64,000 bases of DNA from a virus. A program made the translations under genes and the position numbers. Shown here piece after piece: positions 15,228 to 23,272 of this stretch (positions are counted from its first letter, which is position 1; the number at the start of each line of letters is the position of its first letter). The stretch lies in IMG/VR virus record IMGVR_UViG_3300043418_000072, positions 62,001-126,000 of that record, one strand, 5' to 3'. Below the pieces are notes generated by a model that was given only the letters and a program-made list of their open reading frames with translations, did not search any database and was not told the origin of the DNA.

Positions 15228-15506
15228 TTAGGCCTTCATCAATTCTACAGACACAATGTCTGCAACATTTTTGGATACATCTTCATCGTCGTGGATAATG
15301 TGATTAACGTAATCGTGACGGTCACGTTGCTTATCGTAAGTGCGGACACACACAATCAACCCACCACGTGCTGCTGATACTGTGAACTGTATTTCACTTG
15401 CTGTCTCAACTCGATTTGCATACTTTGCAGTTGATGCACTAATTGACACAGCCTCGTCGGCTGGGTACAAGAATTGATGTAGTCGATTTCTTAGCCATCT
15501 TTTCAT
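15228..15506 (-). CDS. Small phage protein, paralogue of previous gene (b)
   Basis: 92 residues with a basic N-terminus (MKRWLRNRLHQFLYP) and the same GG-hairpin/Asp-Asp/helix fold as 14930-15226. It starts by overlapping the stop of the 119-residue gene (ATGA). Separate N-termini suggest the copies have diverged in targeting or partner. Confidence 0.65.
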   Translation of the reverse strand: MKRWLRNRLHQFLYPADEAVSISASTAKYANRVETASEIQFTVSAARGGLIVCVRTYDKQRDRHDYVNHIIHDDEDVSKNVADIVSVELMKA

Positions 15507-15862
15507 TTATTTTCTTCCTCTGTTAGAGCAACAATAACTTTAAGTTTTTCGTATGCTTCGTTGATTGTGTTTACTGCATCCGCTACAGCAGGATGCTTTT
15601 CGGCTAGCCGCTTGATGCTTTCTTCTTCGGCCATCTTTTCTTGTACCCAGTGGATAGCAGATTGTGCTGTCCCAGTTAGCGAAATACTCGGAAAGGCCCC
15701 GCCTACGTGTATCCACGTCGACCCGTCAAATACTTGGAGATCGTTGCCTGTGATGCGCAACATTCCCTGCATTGGGTTGTTTGAATTTTGGCTGATATAC
15801 GGCATAGTAGAATACCCACTATCAACTACAATGCCAGTGCCCCCAGTAACACTCTTAATCAT
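15503..15862 (-). CDS. Virion-associated-looking phage protein
   Basis: 119 residues from the ATG at 15862, chosen because it overlaps the stop of the membrane protein as ATGA. The N-terminal half (MIKSVTGGTGIVVDSGYS, MLRITGNDLQVFDGSTWIHVGG) resembles the short beta-rich modules found on phage tail or head-decoration proteins (LQVFDGSTW). The C-terminal half is a helix (IKRLAEKHPAVADAVNTINEAYEKLK). Structural role inferred only from style. Confidence 0.6.
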   Translation of the reverse strand: MIKSVTGGTGIVVDSGYSTMPYISQNSNNPMQGMLRITGNDLQVFDGSTWIHVGGAFPSISLTGTAQSAIHWVQEKMAEEESIKRLAEKHPAVADAVNTINEAYEKLKVIVALTEEENK

Positions 15863-16227
15863 GCACACACCATATAAGCTAACAGGATGTAGGTAACTTG
15901 ATGCACCATTTGATCAAGTCCCAAGTGCGCCCAAAACGCAGGAGTTTGAATATCTCTATTGCCCCAGTTCATTTTAGCCCAGTCGGTGTGATAGTGAATC
16001 ACAAAGTCAACTAGTGCGATAACTAGAGCAAAGATCCAATACTCTGCACCAACTACTAGTGCCACTGCAATGTAGGTACCGAGTCCGTGTTTAAGGCTGT
16101 GGCGAATACCTAGCCATTGTCCGTAATGACCTTTGCTGTTAACTTCGTCCATGTCTTGGTTAACAAAGTCGATGTACCAGTGTTTAAGTTGGAACAAGAC
16201 CAGTAGTAATAGTGCAGCTTCAATCAT
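15859..16227 (-). CDS. DUF3307-like integral membrane protein
   Basis: 122 residues, three to four hydrophobic segments (MIEAALLLLVLFQLKHW, YIAVALVVGAEYWIFALVIALVDFVIHY split, and VTYILLAYMVCA) with conserved-looking HWYIDFVNQ and IHYHTDW. This matches DUF3307-type small membrane proteins of unknown function, found in bacteria and phages. Overlaps both neighbours. Confidence 0.7.
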   Translation of the reverse strand: MIEAALLLLVLFQLKHWYIDFVNQDMDEVNSKGHYGQWLGIRHSLKHGLGTYIAVALVVGAEYWIFALVIALVDFVIHYHTDWAKMNWGNRDIQTPAFWAHLGLDQMVHQVTYILLAYMVCA

Positions 16228-16450
16228 GATTTAGTTTCTCCCACATTAATTCGTTGTCGTGTACGTGTGATACCAATTGCAGGTAACCTTTTGCTAGTGC
16301 AAAATTAACCATGTCTCGAACGTCAGGCGGACATTGGGGCAGGATATGCGCCATTGCGCGGGGGTATATAGAAAACCCGTCTACTAGTGTAAAGTCTGCT
16401 TCGCCTTGCCTAATGGCACGGATAGTGGATTTGTGTTTAGCAAACGTCAT
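16220..16450 (-). CDS. Hypothetical small protein
   Basis: 76 residues, helical and soluble (FALAKGYLQLVSHVHDNELMWEKL). No family recognised. It overlaps the preceding gene by four bases and the membrane-protein gene by eight. Confidence 0.6.
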   Translation of the reverse strand: MTFAKHKSTIRAIRQGEADFTLVDGFSIYPRAMAHILPQCPPDVRDMVNFALAKGYLQLVSHVHDNELMWEKLNHD

Positions 16451-16677
16451 AGTCCAAATCTCCGATTAATAGCAGACTCTGCGCCTGCGAGAGTGGCTTC
16501 GTATTGGCCTTGATCAAAGTTTGTGCAAATGTGACCACGCTCGCCTTCAGTCAGGGCAGAGATACATTCAGCAATTACTAACCTGGTATACGACTCCATT
16601 TGCGAACGATTCACGCTCGGGTAATGACTGCCACCTGCTTGCAGTGCTAACTCAGTTACTTTAGCCTTGAAATCCAT
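16447..16677 (-). CDS. Small conserved phage protein
   Basis: 76 residues: FKAKVTELALQAGGSHYP, then a helix with RLVIAECISAL. The combination of ELALQAG and RLVIxEC is common in short proteins of many myoviruses, to my recollection, but has no assigned function. Overlaps both neighbours. Confidence 0.65.
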   Translation of the reverse strand: MDFKAKVTELALQAGGSHYPSVNRSQMESYTRLVIAECISALTEGERGHICTNFDQGQYEATLAGAESAINRRFGL

Positions 16678-17203
16678 CTGCGCCCTCTACAACTTCTTCT
16701 GCATGATCGATGGCCAGTTGCAATATTTCTGCAACCATTTCGTTCAATGTAATGTTCTTTGCATGTGCTCGCAACATCAAGTCGTGCAATGTGTCTCGGT
16801 CAAGGTCCAGTGGAATACTAACCATTGTGTCGTATTCTTGCTCTGACATAATAGCAGTCATTTTTTCCACAAAGTCTTCTTCAACTTCGAGATCAACGTA
16901 GTTAACATCATCCCATGCTTGCTTATGTCCTACGTTGCGTACCAATGCTTCTGCGGTGTGCATACGACGAAGATCATCACTGCCAAATAGTCGATAAGCG
17001 CGGTTGTTTTTGTAATCGTAACAAGCAGCTTGATAGACTTCTTGCGTTACTCGATCAAAAATAATTGATGCGCTGTTGCTATCCCATCCACTGATCTGCA
17101 CGTCTAATGCGTAGGCATTTGGACCAAAGCATTGCCATTGGAAATCGCTACCTTCGGTAACACGGTACTGGCCTGCTTCAAGGAATTGTTTTAATGTAAT
17201 CAT
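16661..17203 (-). CDS. Phage protein with RHH-like C-terminal domain
   Basis: 180 residues from the ATG at 17203, which overlaps the 5' nuclease stop (ATGA); the longer upstream frame is not needed. Residues ~10-120 are an aromatic-rich alpha/beta domain (FQWQCFGPNAYALDVQISGWD, ACYDYKNNRAYRLF). Residues ~130-170 (VSIPLDLDRDTLHDLMLRAH, ITLNEMVAEILQLAI) look like a strand-helix-helix ribbon-helix-helix unit, suggesting DNA binding or dimerisation. Function unknown. Confidence 0.65.
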   Translation of the reverse strand: MITLKQFLEAGQYRVTEGSDFQWQCFGPNAYALDVQISGWDSNSASIIFDRVTQEVYQAACYDYKNNRAYRLFGSDDLRRMHTAEALVRNVGHKQAWDDVNYVDLEVEEDFVEKMTAIMSEQEYDTMVSIPLDLDRDTLHDLMLRAHAKNITLNEMVAEILQLAIDHAEEVVEGADGFQG

Positions 17204-18189
17204 TCTGGATATGCCTTTGAAAGAAAGTCTACGTAGTTTTGCAAGTTGTCGCTGATGCGTTTCAATTCGTACTTGCCGCAAAATTTAAGAAACTTTGTAC
17301 CAATTTGTGCTACATCTTTTGGAACACTGTTAGTTGCAATAGTTTCTGCAATTTGCAGTTTAACATCGTCGGGTTGGGCAGTCAAGTCAATGAGTGTGAC
17401 GTTTCGGTTGTAGTCATCCAACACCTTGTGCTCGACCCCATTATGGTCGACCCAACGTTGCAACATTAGATTGTTCCACGCGAACCCTTTAGCCTCACGA
17501 TCCCCGAACGCCTCCTCGAGTCCAACCTTATTTTTTGTACCCTTGGTCCGTACTCCCGGGTAGGCCGAGAAGACGTTATCGCTAGTGTCGCCGCGCATAC
17601 ACTTTTCGAAGAGAATCCACTTAGGGTCCGGTATCTTTTTGGGTTCTTTAGTTTTCTTATCTTTGACTGGGGCACCTTTCGCATCGAAGATACCTTTGAT
17701 TGTGTGGAGCTCATCGCTAATCCCGTTATATTGTTGGACATTTTCTGACAGTAACTGGTAGAAGTCGCTGTCACTACTAACGATTGTGTGTTGATCTTCT
17801 GGGTGGGCTTGGATGAAGCCGGCAATCAAATCATCGGCTTCCAAGTTAGGGTGTTGCAGGATTGTGCAGTTGCTTTTCTCAATAAAGAAAGTTTTAAGTT
17901 CGTCGAAACTTTCCCAGAACAGCTTTTCTTCTTCTTGCTCGGCTTCGGTAAGTGCAGCACGAGCCACAGTACGATTGGCCTTGTACGGAGTATAGTAACC
18001 TTTGCGCCAGCTCTTGCCTTCTAAGCAGATGATAACGTGGTCTGCTTTTTGTTCACGGAACGCTTTGCCGATGCTAGCCAGGGTAACGTGGATAGCAAAA
18101 CCCAATCGGTCCCATGTATCAGCTTGTCGATGTGCCGCATGTCGTGCGCGGAAGAAAGTGTTTGCAGTGTCTACGATTAAATATTTCAT
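17200..18189 (-). CDS. rnh: 5'-3' nuclease / flap endonuclease (T4 RNase H type)
   Basis: 329 residues from the ATG at 18189 (MKYLIVDTANTFFRARHAAH, the conserved N-terminus with the first metal-binding Asp). Other motifs: YYTPYKANR near 70 (Arg/Lys gateway), LEADDLIAGF near 120 (acidic cluster), and IVSSDSDFYQLL near 140. This is the FEN/T4 RNase H family that removes RNA primers and 5' flaps during lagging-strand replication. The promoter is so close (18195-18223) that the mRNA may be leaderless. Confidence 0.9.
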   Translation of the reverse strand: MKYLIVDTANTFFRARHAAHRQADTWDRLGFAIHVTLASIGKAFREQKADHVIICLEGKSWRKGYYTPYKANRTVARAALTEAEQEEEKLFWESFDELKTFFIEKSNCTILQHPNLEADDLIAGFIQAHPEDQHTIVSSDSDFYQLLSENVQQYNGISDELHTIKGIFDAKGAPVKDKKTKEPKKIPDPKWILFEKCMRGDTSDNVFSAYPGVRTKGTKNKVGLEEAFGDREAKGFAWNNLMLQRWVDHNGVEHKVLDDYNRNVTLIDLTAQPDDVKLQIAETIATNSVPKDVAQIGTKFLKFCGKYELKRISDNLQNYVDFLSKAYPE

Positions 18190-18194
18190 GTGTA

Positions 18195-18223
18195 ATAATA
18201 GCACATTGTGCCAATAACGTCAA
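18195..18223 (-). promoter_or_regulatory. Sigma70-like promoter immediately upstream of 5' nuclease
   Basis: Minus strand TTGACG (18218-18223), 17-base spacer, TATTAT (18195-18200). The -10 box ends six bases before the ATG at 18189, so initiation would fall at or next to the start codon, and no Shine-Dalgarno is visible. The -35 lies just past the stop of the methyltransferase gene's far end (18230). Confidence 0.6.
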
Positions 18224-18229
18224 TGTGTG

Positions 18230-19324
18230 TTACGCCCAATTATTGAGCATAAAGTACCATTCTTCAGTATAACCCCTACGCAACCAAAATAGACTGCGCT
18301 CAGTTAAGCTCATTTGGTATTCTTTTGCTAGCTTATGTACTGAGTGCTGTCCTCCAGTTTCGGTTTCTTGATTGACACTAAAGAAAGTCTTGGACCTAGA
18401 ATTGATAATGTCTAGATAGTTACGCACATGCTCAATTGCCATTTCGGGCATACTGTCAGTGTTAACTACACAATCAAAATGGGCAGTATCTGTTGCAATT
18501 TGATCTGGGGTCAGCCAACGAATCGCTGCGGTACCAGATTCATTTGGTAACAACAAATGCTCTTTACCTAAGTTTGCAGATAACTGATATGCTTGGCAAA
18601 TGATAATAGTGGGTAGATCTACCATAGTAATATTGCGATGCCCCATTAGGTGCAGCCAATAGGGAATATATCCACCACCGCCACCGATTTCCATAATAGC
18701 TGCATCAGCAGTAGGGAATCGTGCATGTATCTTATGTGCTAGATAGAGTGAAGTAAGGTCTCGCTCGCCCATGATACCAATATTAGTGTTTAACCCATAC
18801 AGACCTCCTTGCCACTTTAGTGGACGGTAGCCCGGTACATTACTTGATAGTAGATATGCGAGGGTGTCAATTGGCACAGATAATGCAACTGGACCTTGTT
18901 CGGGATTTTGCACAGGAACGATAGCCAGGTACTCGCATACTCCAAGTAATACGTCCCAGATGCGATTGCAAATCTGTTGTGCAATAATTTGGTCACTGCG
19001 GATATTGTTTGCTGACCAATCACCTTGTGTAATGCCGTGCATTAACGGAGTATCATGAAAGTGATTGAGGTAGTTGTGTGCATCGCGTAACTGATCGTTA
19101 AGCAAGTAATTCATTAGAACTGCGTGATTAGCAGAATGTCCGTTCCACATCGCACCATAGTTATGCAATGTAGATTGGGATTTGGCAAAGGCTGCAAGCC
19201 TTGACATAAACTCTTCATCGTATTCACATGTGGTTTTGCCCCATGCACCAGTTGGTGTAACTGGCATTCCGCTACGAGCAATTTCTAAGTTTCTAGTTGG
19301 TAATAATGCAAATTGTTCTCTCAC
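18230..19324 (-). CDS. Putative sugar O-methyltransferase (SAM-dependent)
   Basis: 364 residues from a GTG at 19324, which overlaps the preceding stop as GTGA; the longer frame begins with a TTG inside the upstream gene. Residues about 235-270 (AIMEIGGGGGYIPYWLHLMGHRNI with VDLPT following) form the SAM-binding glycine loop and acidic strand end. The N-terminal ~200 residues are helical, as in 'putative sugar O-methyltransferase' families from glycan clusters. Consistent with the many sugar-modifying genes here. Confidence 0.75.
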   Translation of the reverse strand: MREQFALLPTRNLEIARSGMPVTPTGAWGKTTCEYDEEFMSRLAAFAKSQSTLHNYGAMWNGHSANHAVLMNYLLNDQLRDAHNYLNHFHDTPLMHGITQGDWSANNIRSDQIIAQQICNRIWDVLLGVCEYLAIVPVQNPEQGPVALSVPIDTLAYLLSSNVPGYRPLKWQGGLYGLNTNIGIMGERDLTSLYLAHKIHARFPTADAAIMEIGGGGGYIPYWLHLMGHRNITMVDLPTIIICQAYQLSANLGKEHLLLPNESGTAAIRWLTPDQIATDTAHFDCVVNTDSMPEMAIEHVRNYLDIINSRSKTFFSVNQETETGGQHSVHKLAKEYQMSLTERSLFWLRRGYTEEWYFMLNNWA

Positions 19325-20034
19325 TGCAATCCTTGAATATGTGGTATTAGGTAGTTGGCCCAAGCGGCATGTGCGTCCTTACCATAATGGTACGAGTGTT
19401 CACTAACTGTTTTGTATCCATTGTCCCTTAACCAATGGAAGTATGTACTGTTTTCGTCATATGGGTTGATGTAATTGTTACCCCAGTTGTATCTAGGCAA
19501 ACTGTTTAGTTTTACATGTCCAAAGTAACTGTAGGTGTTGAAGAACAGGTGCTTAATACCTAAGCTGTTGAGCTTTTGATGGTAGTCCCATATACGCTTA
19601 TGCCACGTTAGCTCATTGTTTGCGTATTGCTGCTCCCTGGATATCACCCACTGTTTGTATTTGTTGCGTAACTCGAGCGGTACGTGGTCAGTTCCGCTTG
19701 CGCTAATTTGATAGTATACACTGTTGTGCAGCCACTCTTCACGCTCCCACGTCGTCCATCCAATTAATAATACTAGATCCTTGATATCGCTGGTTTCAAG
19801 GAAGATATCTGTTGTGCGAATGATACGGTCGTTACTACCGCCGCTTTCGCCTTGGTTGATCCAACTGCAATCGAGCTGATCTGCAATCTTCTTACTGTAG
19901 CTAACTGCAATATTGTCTCGATGGCCGTGTCGGTTGGGGGTGTCCCAATACGCATGGCCATCGTTAGCAAACGCTGCCGGATTTACAGCCTCTGCCGCAA
20001 CACTGTGGCTGTCGCCATTAACATATAGAATCAT
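19321..20034 (-). CDS. SGNH/GDSL-hydrolase-like phage protein
   Basis: 237 residues. N-terminal ILYVNGDSHSV (block I, with GDS serine), GESGGSNDRIIR near 62-73 (Gly and Asn blocks), and C-terminal GKDAHAAWANYL near 220 (Asp-x-x-His block) follow the SGNH esterase pattern. It may de-esterify or acetyl-modify glycans. ATGA overlap with the gene before it and GTGA with the methyltransferase after it suggest they act on the same carbohydrate. Confidence 0.7.
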   Translation of the reverse strand: MILYVNGDSHSVAAEAVNPAAFANDGHAYWDTPNRHGHRDNIAVSYSKKIADQLDCSWINQGESGGSNDRIIRTTDIFLETSDIKDLVLLIGWTTWEREEWLHNSVYYQISASGTDHVPLELRNKYKQWVISREQQYANNELTWHKRIWDYHQKLNSLGIKHLFFNTYSYFGHVKLNSLPRYNWGNNYINPYDENSTYFHWLRDNGYKTVSEHSYHYGKDAHAAWANYLIPHIQGLQ

Positions 20035-20234
20035 AATTTCAATTGTATAAATGTAGCCATCTTGGGATCATCAAACCTTGCTACGGACCTTCCCTTGTTT
20101 GACGGATCACCGGGCCTAACGTCCCATCCATCGCCACCTATGCGATTGTGTAGGACAAACTTCCGTGGACCAACGTGCTTTTCTAACTGGTCAGCTAACC
20201 ACAAGTATCCGCAATCGATTTCTATTTCAACCAT
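20031..20234 (-). CDS. Hypothetical small protein
   Basis: 67 residues (MVEIEIDCGYLWLADQLEKH, VLHNRIGGDGWDVRPG). Unrecognised, soluble. Coupled by short overlaps to both neighbours. Confidence 0.55.
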   Translation of the reverse strand: MVEIEIDCGYLWLADQLEKHVGPRKFVLHNRIGGDGWDVRPGDPSNKGRSVARFDDPKMATFIQLKL

Positions 20235-20538
20235 TTGCTCTTACCAATTCAACAACCACTCGTAGTCGTTCTAACTCATCTGCCACTGCTGGGTTGTCAT
20301 AATAAAATGCGGCATCGTTTAACAGATTCATGATACTGTCGTGCCTCTCAATATCAGTTATCATTTGGTAAAGATACGTAGTCCCATCGGCCATGATATT
20401 AGCAATGGTGCCGCGTGGGCCACTAACGTGAATAAGGTCTCCTGCTCCCGGGGGACTAGAGAAGCTCACTGTGTTTTTAGCAGTAACATAGTCTATACCG
20501 GGTACTTGGAGCACTCCGTTTATGTGGACTGATATCAT
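20227..20538 (-). CDS. Small phage structural-like protein
   Basis: 103 residues. The first ~45 residues (VHINGVLQVPGIDYVT, TVSFSSPPGAGDLIHVSG) match the 'NGxxQ.PGxDY...F..PP..GD' module common in tail-fibre and appendage proteins. The rest is a helix (ADELERLRVVVELVRANG). Standalone occurrence is unusual. Likely virion-associated, by analogy only. Confidence 0.55.
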   Translation of the reverse strand: MISVHINGVLQVPGIDYVTAKNTVSFSSPPGAGDLIHVSGPRGTIANIMADGTTYLYQMITDIERHDSIMNLLNDAAFYYDNPAVADELERLRVVVELVRANG

Positions 20539-20786
20539 TCTGTGTACGCCGGATTAGGAAACTCTAGTTCAAAGATATGCCACGTTGGTTTTGTTATTCC
20601 GGCAGCAGTTGTATCTTTAAGAATTTCGAGTGTACGCATGTGTTCGGCTTCTTGTAGTGAGAGATAAAACCCAATGCCCATCGAAAGTGAGTTTGGCGTA
20701 GATGACGATACTCCGCTGATGTATGCGCCAGTCATTTTAAGAAGCTGGTATACCTTTATAGTTTTAGGGATCGGTAGGGATTCCAT
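20535..20786 (-). CDS. Hypothetical phage protein
   Basis: 83 residues with IGFYLSLQEAEHMRTLEILK and WHIFELEFPNPAY; looks like a small alpha/beta domain. Not recognised. Overlaps both neighbours (ATGA, TAATG). Confidence 0.6.
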   Translation of the reverse strand: MESLPIPKTIKVYQLLKMTGAYISGVSSSTPNSLSMGIGFYLSLQEAEHMRTLEILKDTTAAGITKPTWHIFELEFPNPAYTE

Positions 20787-21325
20787 TAGCTTACTTCTGT
20801 TTTTCCGCCACCTAAGTCACGACGGTCGATAACACGTGGCCGCATTTCTTCTGGTTGGTTAGCTTCCCATTGCTCATACTCTTCTGTGAGAATATTACGG
20901 CAAATGGTCTTGAACCAATTGTCGACAACATCGGCATCGGTTTTGCCTTGGTAGCCTGCACGTACTAATTTAGCAACAAAGATGTCGTTCCAATCTAGTT
21001 CAAATGCTCCGTTGCCAATATTATCAGTATCTAGCTCTACGCTAGTAATAGTCACATACGGGTCTCCTTTTGCTGTTGCTACATCCTTGGGACTCTTGCC
21101 TTTAACTGTTAGTTTAGCTTTTGCTGGGGTAGCAGGCTTCTTAGCAGGTGCCTTCTTAGGAGACATAGCACTAGTCATTTTATTGATTGTTGCATCGCTT
21201 AGTTTACGCTTTGCCGTCTTTGGTGTAGGTTCGGCTACTGTCTTTTTAGCGACTGTCTTTTTAGCAGTCACTGGTTTCTTAGCTGGTACTGTCTTTTTAG
21301 CAGTCACTGGTTTCTTTGTTGCCAT
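20786..21325 (-). CDS. Histone-tail-like basic protein with conserved phage C-terminal domain
   Basis: 179 residues. Residues 1-85 are Lys/Ala/Thr-rich with a repeated KKPVTAKKTV unit, like histone H1 or AlgP-type tails, likely binding DNA. The C-terminal domain (YVTITSVELDTDNIGNGAFE, LDWNDIFVAKLVRAGYQGKT, DADVVDNWFKTICRNI) is a conserved phage domain I recall from T4-like cyanophages. DNA condensation or polymerase/terminase association is possible. The repeat is encoded by near-identical DNA (see 21252-21316). Confidence 0.7.
   Translation of the reverse strand: MATKKPVTAKKTVPAKKPVTAKKTVAKKTVAEPTPKTAKRKLSDATINKMTSAMSPKKAPAKKPATPAKAKLTVKGKSPKDVATAKGDPYVTITSVELDTDNIGNGAFELDWNDIFVAKLVRAGYQGKTDADVVDNWFKTICRNILTEEYEQWEANQPEEMRPRVIDRRDLGGGKTEVS
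21252..21316 (-). repeat. Direct repeat, two 29-base copies (36-base period)
   Basis: Copies at 21252-21280 and 21288-21316 are identical. They encode the KKPVTAKKTV repeat of the basic N-terminal tail. The 36-base (12-codon) period indicates recent in-frame duplication; copy number could vary between relatives. Confidence 0.85.
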
Positions 21326-21326
21326 A

Positions 21327-21557
21327 TTAAATTCCTTTTATCATCATTATAATCGCTTCGTGTCTGTGGTACCAACGATCTTCAATCACAGGCGTTCCCG
21401 GTCCTGTGATAATCCTACGCCCGCGAATGGACACTTCCATAAACATCCAGCGCCCTGTATTATAACACTTACGTGGCCAAGCACAGAACACGTATTTAAA
21501 ATGTGCCCTGTTATTGAACGGATCGTACATTTGCACACCCGGATCAAATCCCGACAT
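21327..21557 (-). CDS. Hypothetical phage protein
   Basis: 76 residues: KYVFCAWPRKCYNTGRWMF, MEVSIRGRRIITGPGTPVIE, WYHRHEAIIMMIKGI. Small beta-rich protein with two Cys. Not recognised. TAATG-coupled to the DUF2061-like gene upstream. Confidence 0.6.
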   Translation of the reverse strand: MSGFDPGVQMYDPFNNRAHFKYVFCAWPRKCYNTGRWMFMEVSIRGRRIITGPGTPVIEDRWYHRHEAIIMMIKGI

Positions 21558-21733
21558 TATCTCTTACCCCATTTAATTCGTAGCCATGCTCGTTCCATTG
21601 TGTATTGCACAATAGCCAATATAAAATGGATAGCTACTGCATCACCTAGCCCTGTCCATAGGGCAGTTATCAGTAATGCTACTAATCGATAAGTAACAGT
21701 CCGTGCAATAGTTCTAATGTGTGTTTCGCTCAT
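21557..21733 (-). CDS. DUF2061-like small membrane protein
   Basis: 58 residues from the ATG at 21733 (an in-frame ATG at 21757 would add eight residues). SETHIRTIARTVTYRLVALL followed by GDAVAIHFILAIVQYTMERAW matches the DUF2061 pattern: basic RTIAxxxTYR, two membrane helices and a terminal ERxW. Unknown function, found in many bacteria and phages. Confidence 0.7.
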   Translation of the reverse strand: MSETHIRTIARTVTYRLVALLITALWTGLGDAVAIHFILAIVQYTMERAWLRIKWGKR

Positions 21734-21911
21734 TTCGTCTTTCGAATATTTCATCAAAAACCGCTCTTAGCTCTGCATTGACTCGAGCAATAGCTTCGGG
21801 GCTGTTCTGCGCTTGCCACTCTGCGCTACGTTCCAGTCCTTGACCTTCCATAACGCAGGGGCAATGTGCTTCACCACATTGTGGTCCTAAACATGCACAT
21901 GGATTGGTCAT
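21714..21911 (-). CDS. Cys-rich small protein
   Basis: 65 residues starting MTNPCACLGPQCGEAHCPCV: five Cys and one His in the first 20 residues suggest a zinc or iron site. The rest is a helix (IARVNAELRAVFDEIFERRNE). Overlaps QueE (ATGA), so it is probably made together with it. No family recognised. Confidence 0.6.
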   Translation of the reverse strand: MTNPCACLGPQCGEAHCPCVMEGQGLERSAEWQAQNSPEAIARVNAELRAVFDEIFERRNERNTH

Positions 21912-22780
21912 GCTAGGCTCGCATATAAGTGCATTTGCAGGTTGAGTTTGAACCCATGCTCAATGCAATAGTGTGCAGCGTATTCATGGTTGGCCTGGTT
22001 GGCCTTCAAGTCTAACAAGCCCGGTTCCCAGAAGCTGATAACTTCATCAACTGTGCTGCGTTCAGCCATTGTGATGTTGCCTTTTTCTGCACGAAGCAAT
22101 TTGATCTTCTGTGGGAAACTGTTGTACACGTTCATTGGGCTGCAATAGATCTCTTTGCCTGTTGCTACTTTCCAGTCATGTGCCCACTGCGGTACGCTGT
22201 TATACGGACTGTCTGCATCTGCACTCATAACAAACTTCAAACAGTCTGCACGTTGCAAGATAGTTGCCGACGGCGCAAAGTATTTGGTAGCTTTACCATC
22301 TTTCTCGGCACACTTAGGGCTACACACTAGCGTTACACCAACAGGAACATCAGTAACAGGAATGCCGTTACTTTCGACTTGAACTGCCTTGAAATGTGCA
22401 AGTTGACGTGCCATAAATGCACTAATGTTCTCCTGCAGGAGCGGTTCGCCGCCAGTCATTACTAACACAACACCGGGATAGTTATTTAAACCATTGTTTG
22501 CCCATGTTGGTGTTGCTTTACCTTGCTTGTTCCAATAGTCGTTGATAGCTGCATACATTTTGCCTTCGATTTGATCGTAAGTCATCCAATCGCCGTCATC
22601 AAAAAATGTATCACAAAAACTGCATACTAGATTACATTTAGCCAATCGAATAAACAATGCGGGCATACCTGCATAAGGGCCTTCGCCTTGCAGTGTAAAG
22701 AACATGCTAGTTACAAACAAGCTGTCTGCCGGAGCATCCTTAAAATACTTCTTACCAATAATTTCATTTGTTCCAAACAT
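21908..22780 (-). CDS. queE: 7-carboxy-7-deazaguanine synthase (radical SAM)
   Basis: 290 residues. CxxxCxxC [4Fe-4S] motif in KCNLVCSFCDTFF (Cys49, Cys53, Cys56), preceded by FTLQGEGPYAGMPALFIRL, the QueE-specific N-terminus; GGEPLLQ near 111-117 is the SAM-binding motif. Converts carboxy-tetrahydropterin (QueD product) to 7-carboxy-7-deazaguanine. In phages this feeds 7-deazaguanine DNA modification. It is in the same coupled block as QueD and close to FolE. Confidence 0.93.
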   Translation of the reverse strand: MFGTNEIIGKKYFKDAPADSLFVTSMFFTLQGEGPYAGMPALFIRLAKCNLVCSFCDTFFDDGDWMTYDQIEGKMYAAINDYWNKQGKATPTWANNGLNNYPGVVLVMTGGEPLLQENISAFMARQLAHFKAVQVESNGIPVTDVPVGVTLVCSPKCAEKDGKATKYFAPSATILQRADCLKFVMSADADSPYNSVPQWAHDWKVATGKEIYCSPMNVYNSFPQKIKLLRAEKGNITMAERSTVDEVISFWEPGLLDLKANQANHEYAAHYCIEHGFKLNLQMHLYASLA

Positions 22781-22781
22781 A

Positions 22782-23000
22782 TTATTTCATCAATCCTTGT
22801 GCTAGTGTTTTTAGTTCTTCGTCTGTCATTAGAAAATTGTATGTGCTAGTGAAGTCAACTTCTCCGTCGCGCATACATTCTTGAATAATCTCTAAGCTAT
22901 TTAGGTCAGTGGGACTAGTGCATTTCCACATACGCACTCGCATACGGAACGCAGTTTCGTCCTTAACTGTAAATTCTTTTACTTCGATGTTGGGGTGCAT
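22782..23000 (-). CDS. Hypothetical small protein next to QueE
   Basis: 72 residues (VKEFTVKDETAFRMRVRMWK, then FLMTDEELKTLAQGLMK). Small alpha/beta; not recognised. Overlaps the MazG-like gene by 22 bases and lies one base from queE. Confidence 0.6.
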   Translation of the reverse strand: MHPNIEVKEFTVKDETAFRMRVRMWKCTSPTDLNSLEIIQECMRDGEVDFTSTYNFLMTDEELKTLAQGLMK

Positions 23001-23272
23001 GAGTCGTCCTTAAAAATATTTGACCAGTGGTGTAGCTTTTCTCGCTTGGCAAGGATAGCAGCTTGTACGCTAGCAGCGTCAATCACTCCGCGCTCGTTTA
23101 GCAGTTCAATCATGCAAAGCACATCACCTATCTCTGTTTCTAGATTCTCTCGCTGTGTCTTACCAGACTTGTGAGAGTTATCTAGGCCAAATCGACGGGC
23201 TTTACTAACTGCTTGGATTACTTCTGCACATTCTTCTTGCAGGATGTCCATAATTTCTTGTTGTTTATTCAT
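22979..23272 (-). CDS. MazG-like nucleotide pyrophosphohydrolase
   Basis: 97 residues. EECAEVIQAVSKARRFG near 13-29 (ExxE metal ligands) and ETEIGDVLCMIELLNE near 45-60 (ExxD) are the MazG/all-alpha NTP-PPase signature. Such enzymes hydrolyse (d)NTPs; in phages MazG has been linked to (p)ppGpp or to cleansing of unmodified nucleotides. Embedded in the deazaguanine block, it might remove competing or damaged guanine nucleotides; that is inference. Confidence 0.85.
   Translation of the reverse strand: MNKQQEIMDILQEECAEVIQAVSKARRFGLDNSHKSGKTQRENLETEIGDVLCMIELLNERGVIDAASVQAAILAKREKLHHWSNIFKDDSCTPTSK

Noticed and set aside
21252-21316. CRISPR-like repeat
   Set aside because: Two copies only, seven-base spacer, in frame in a coding sequence.
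20982-21692. Plus-strand open frame with hydrophobic repeats
   Set aside because: Antisense of the Lys/Ala-rich tail gene; the apparent membrane repeats are the reverse complement of KKPVTAKK codons.
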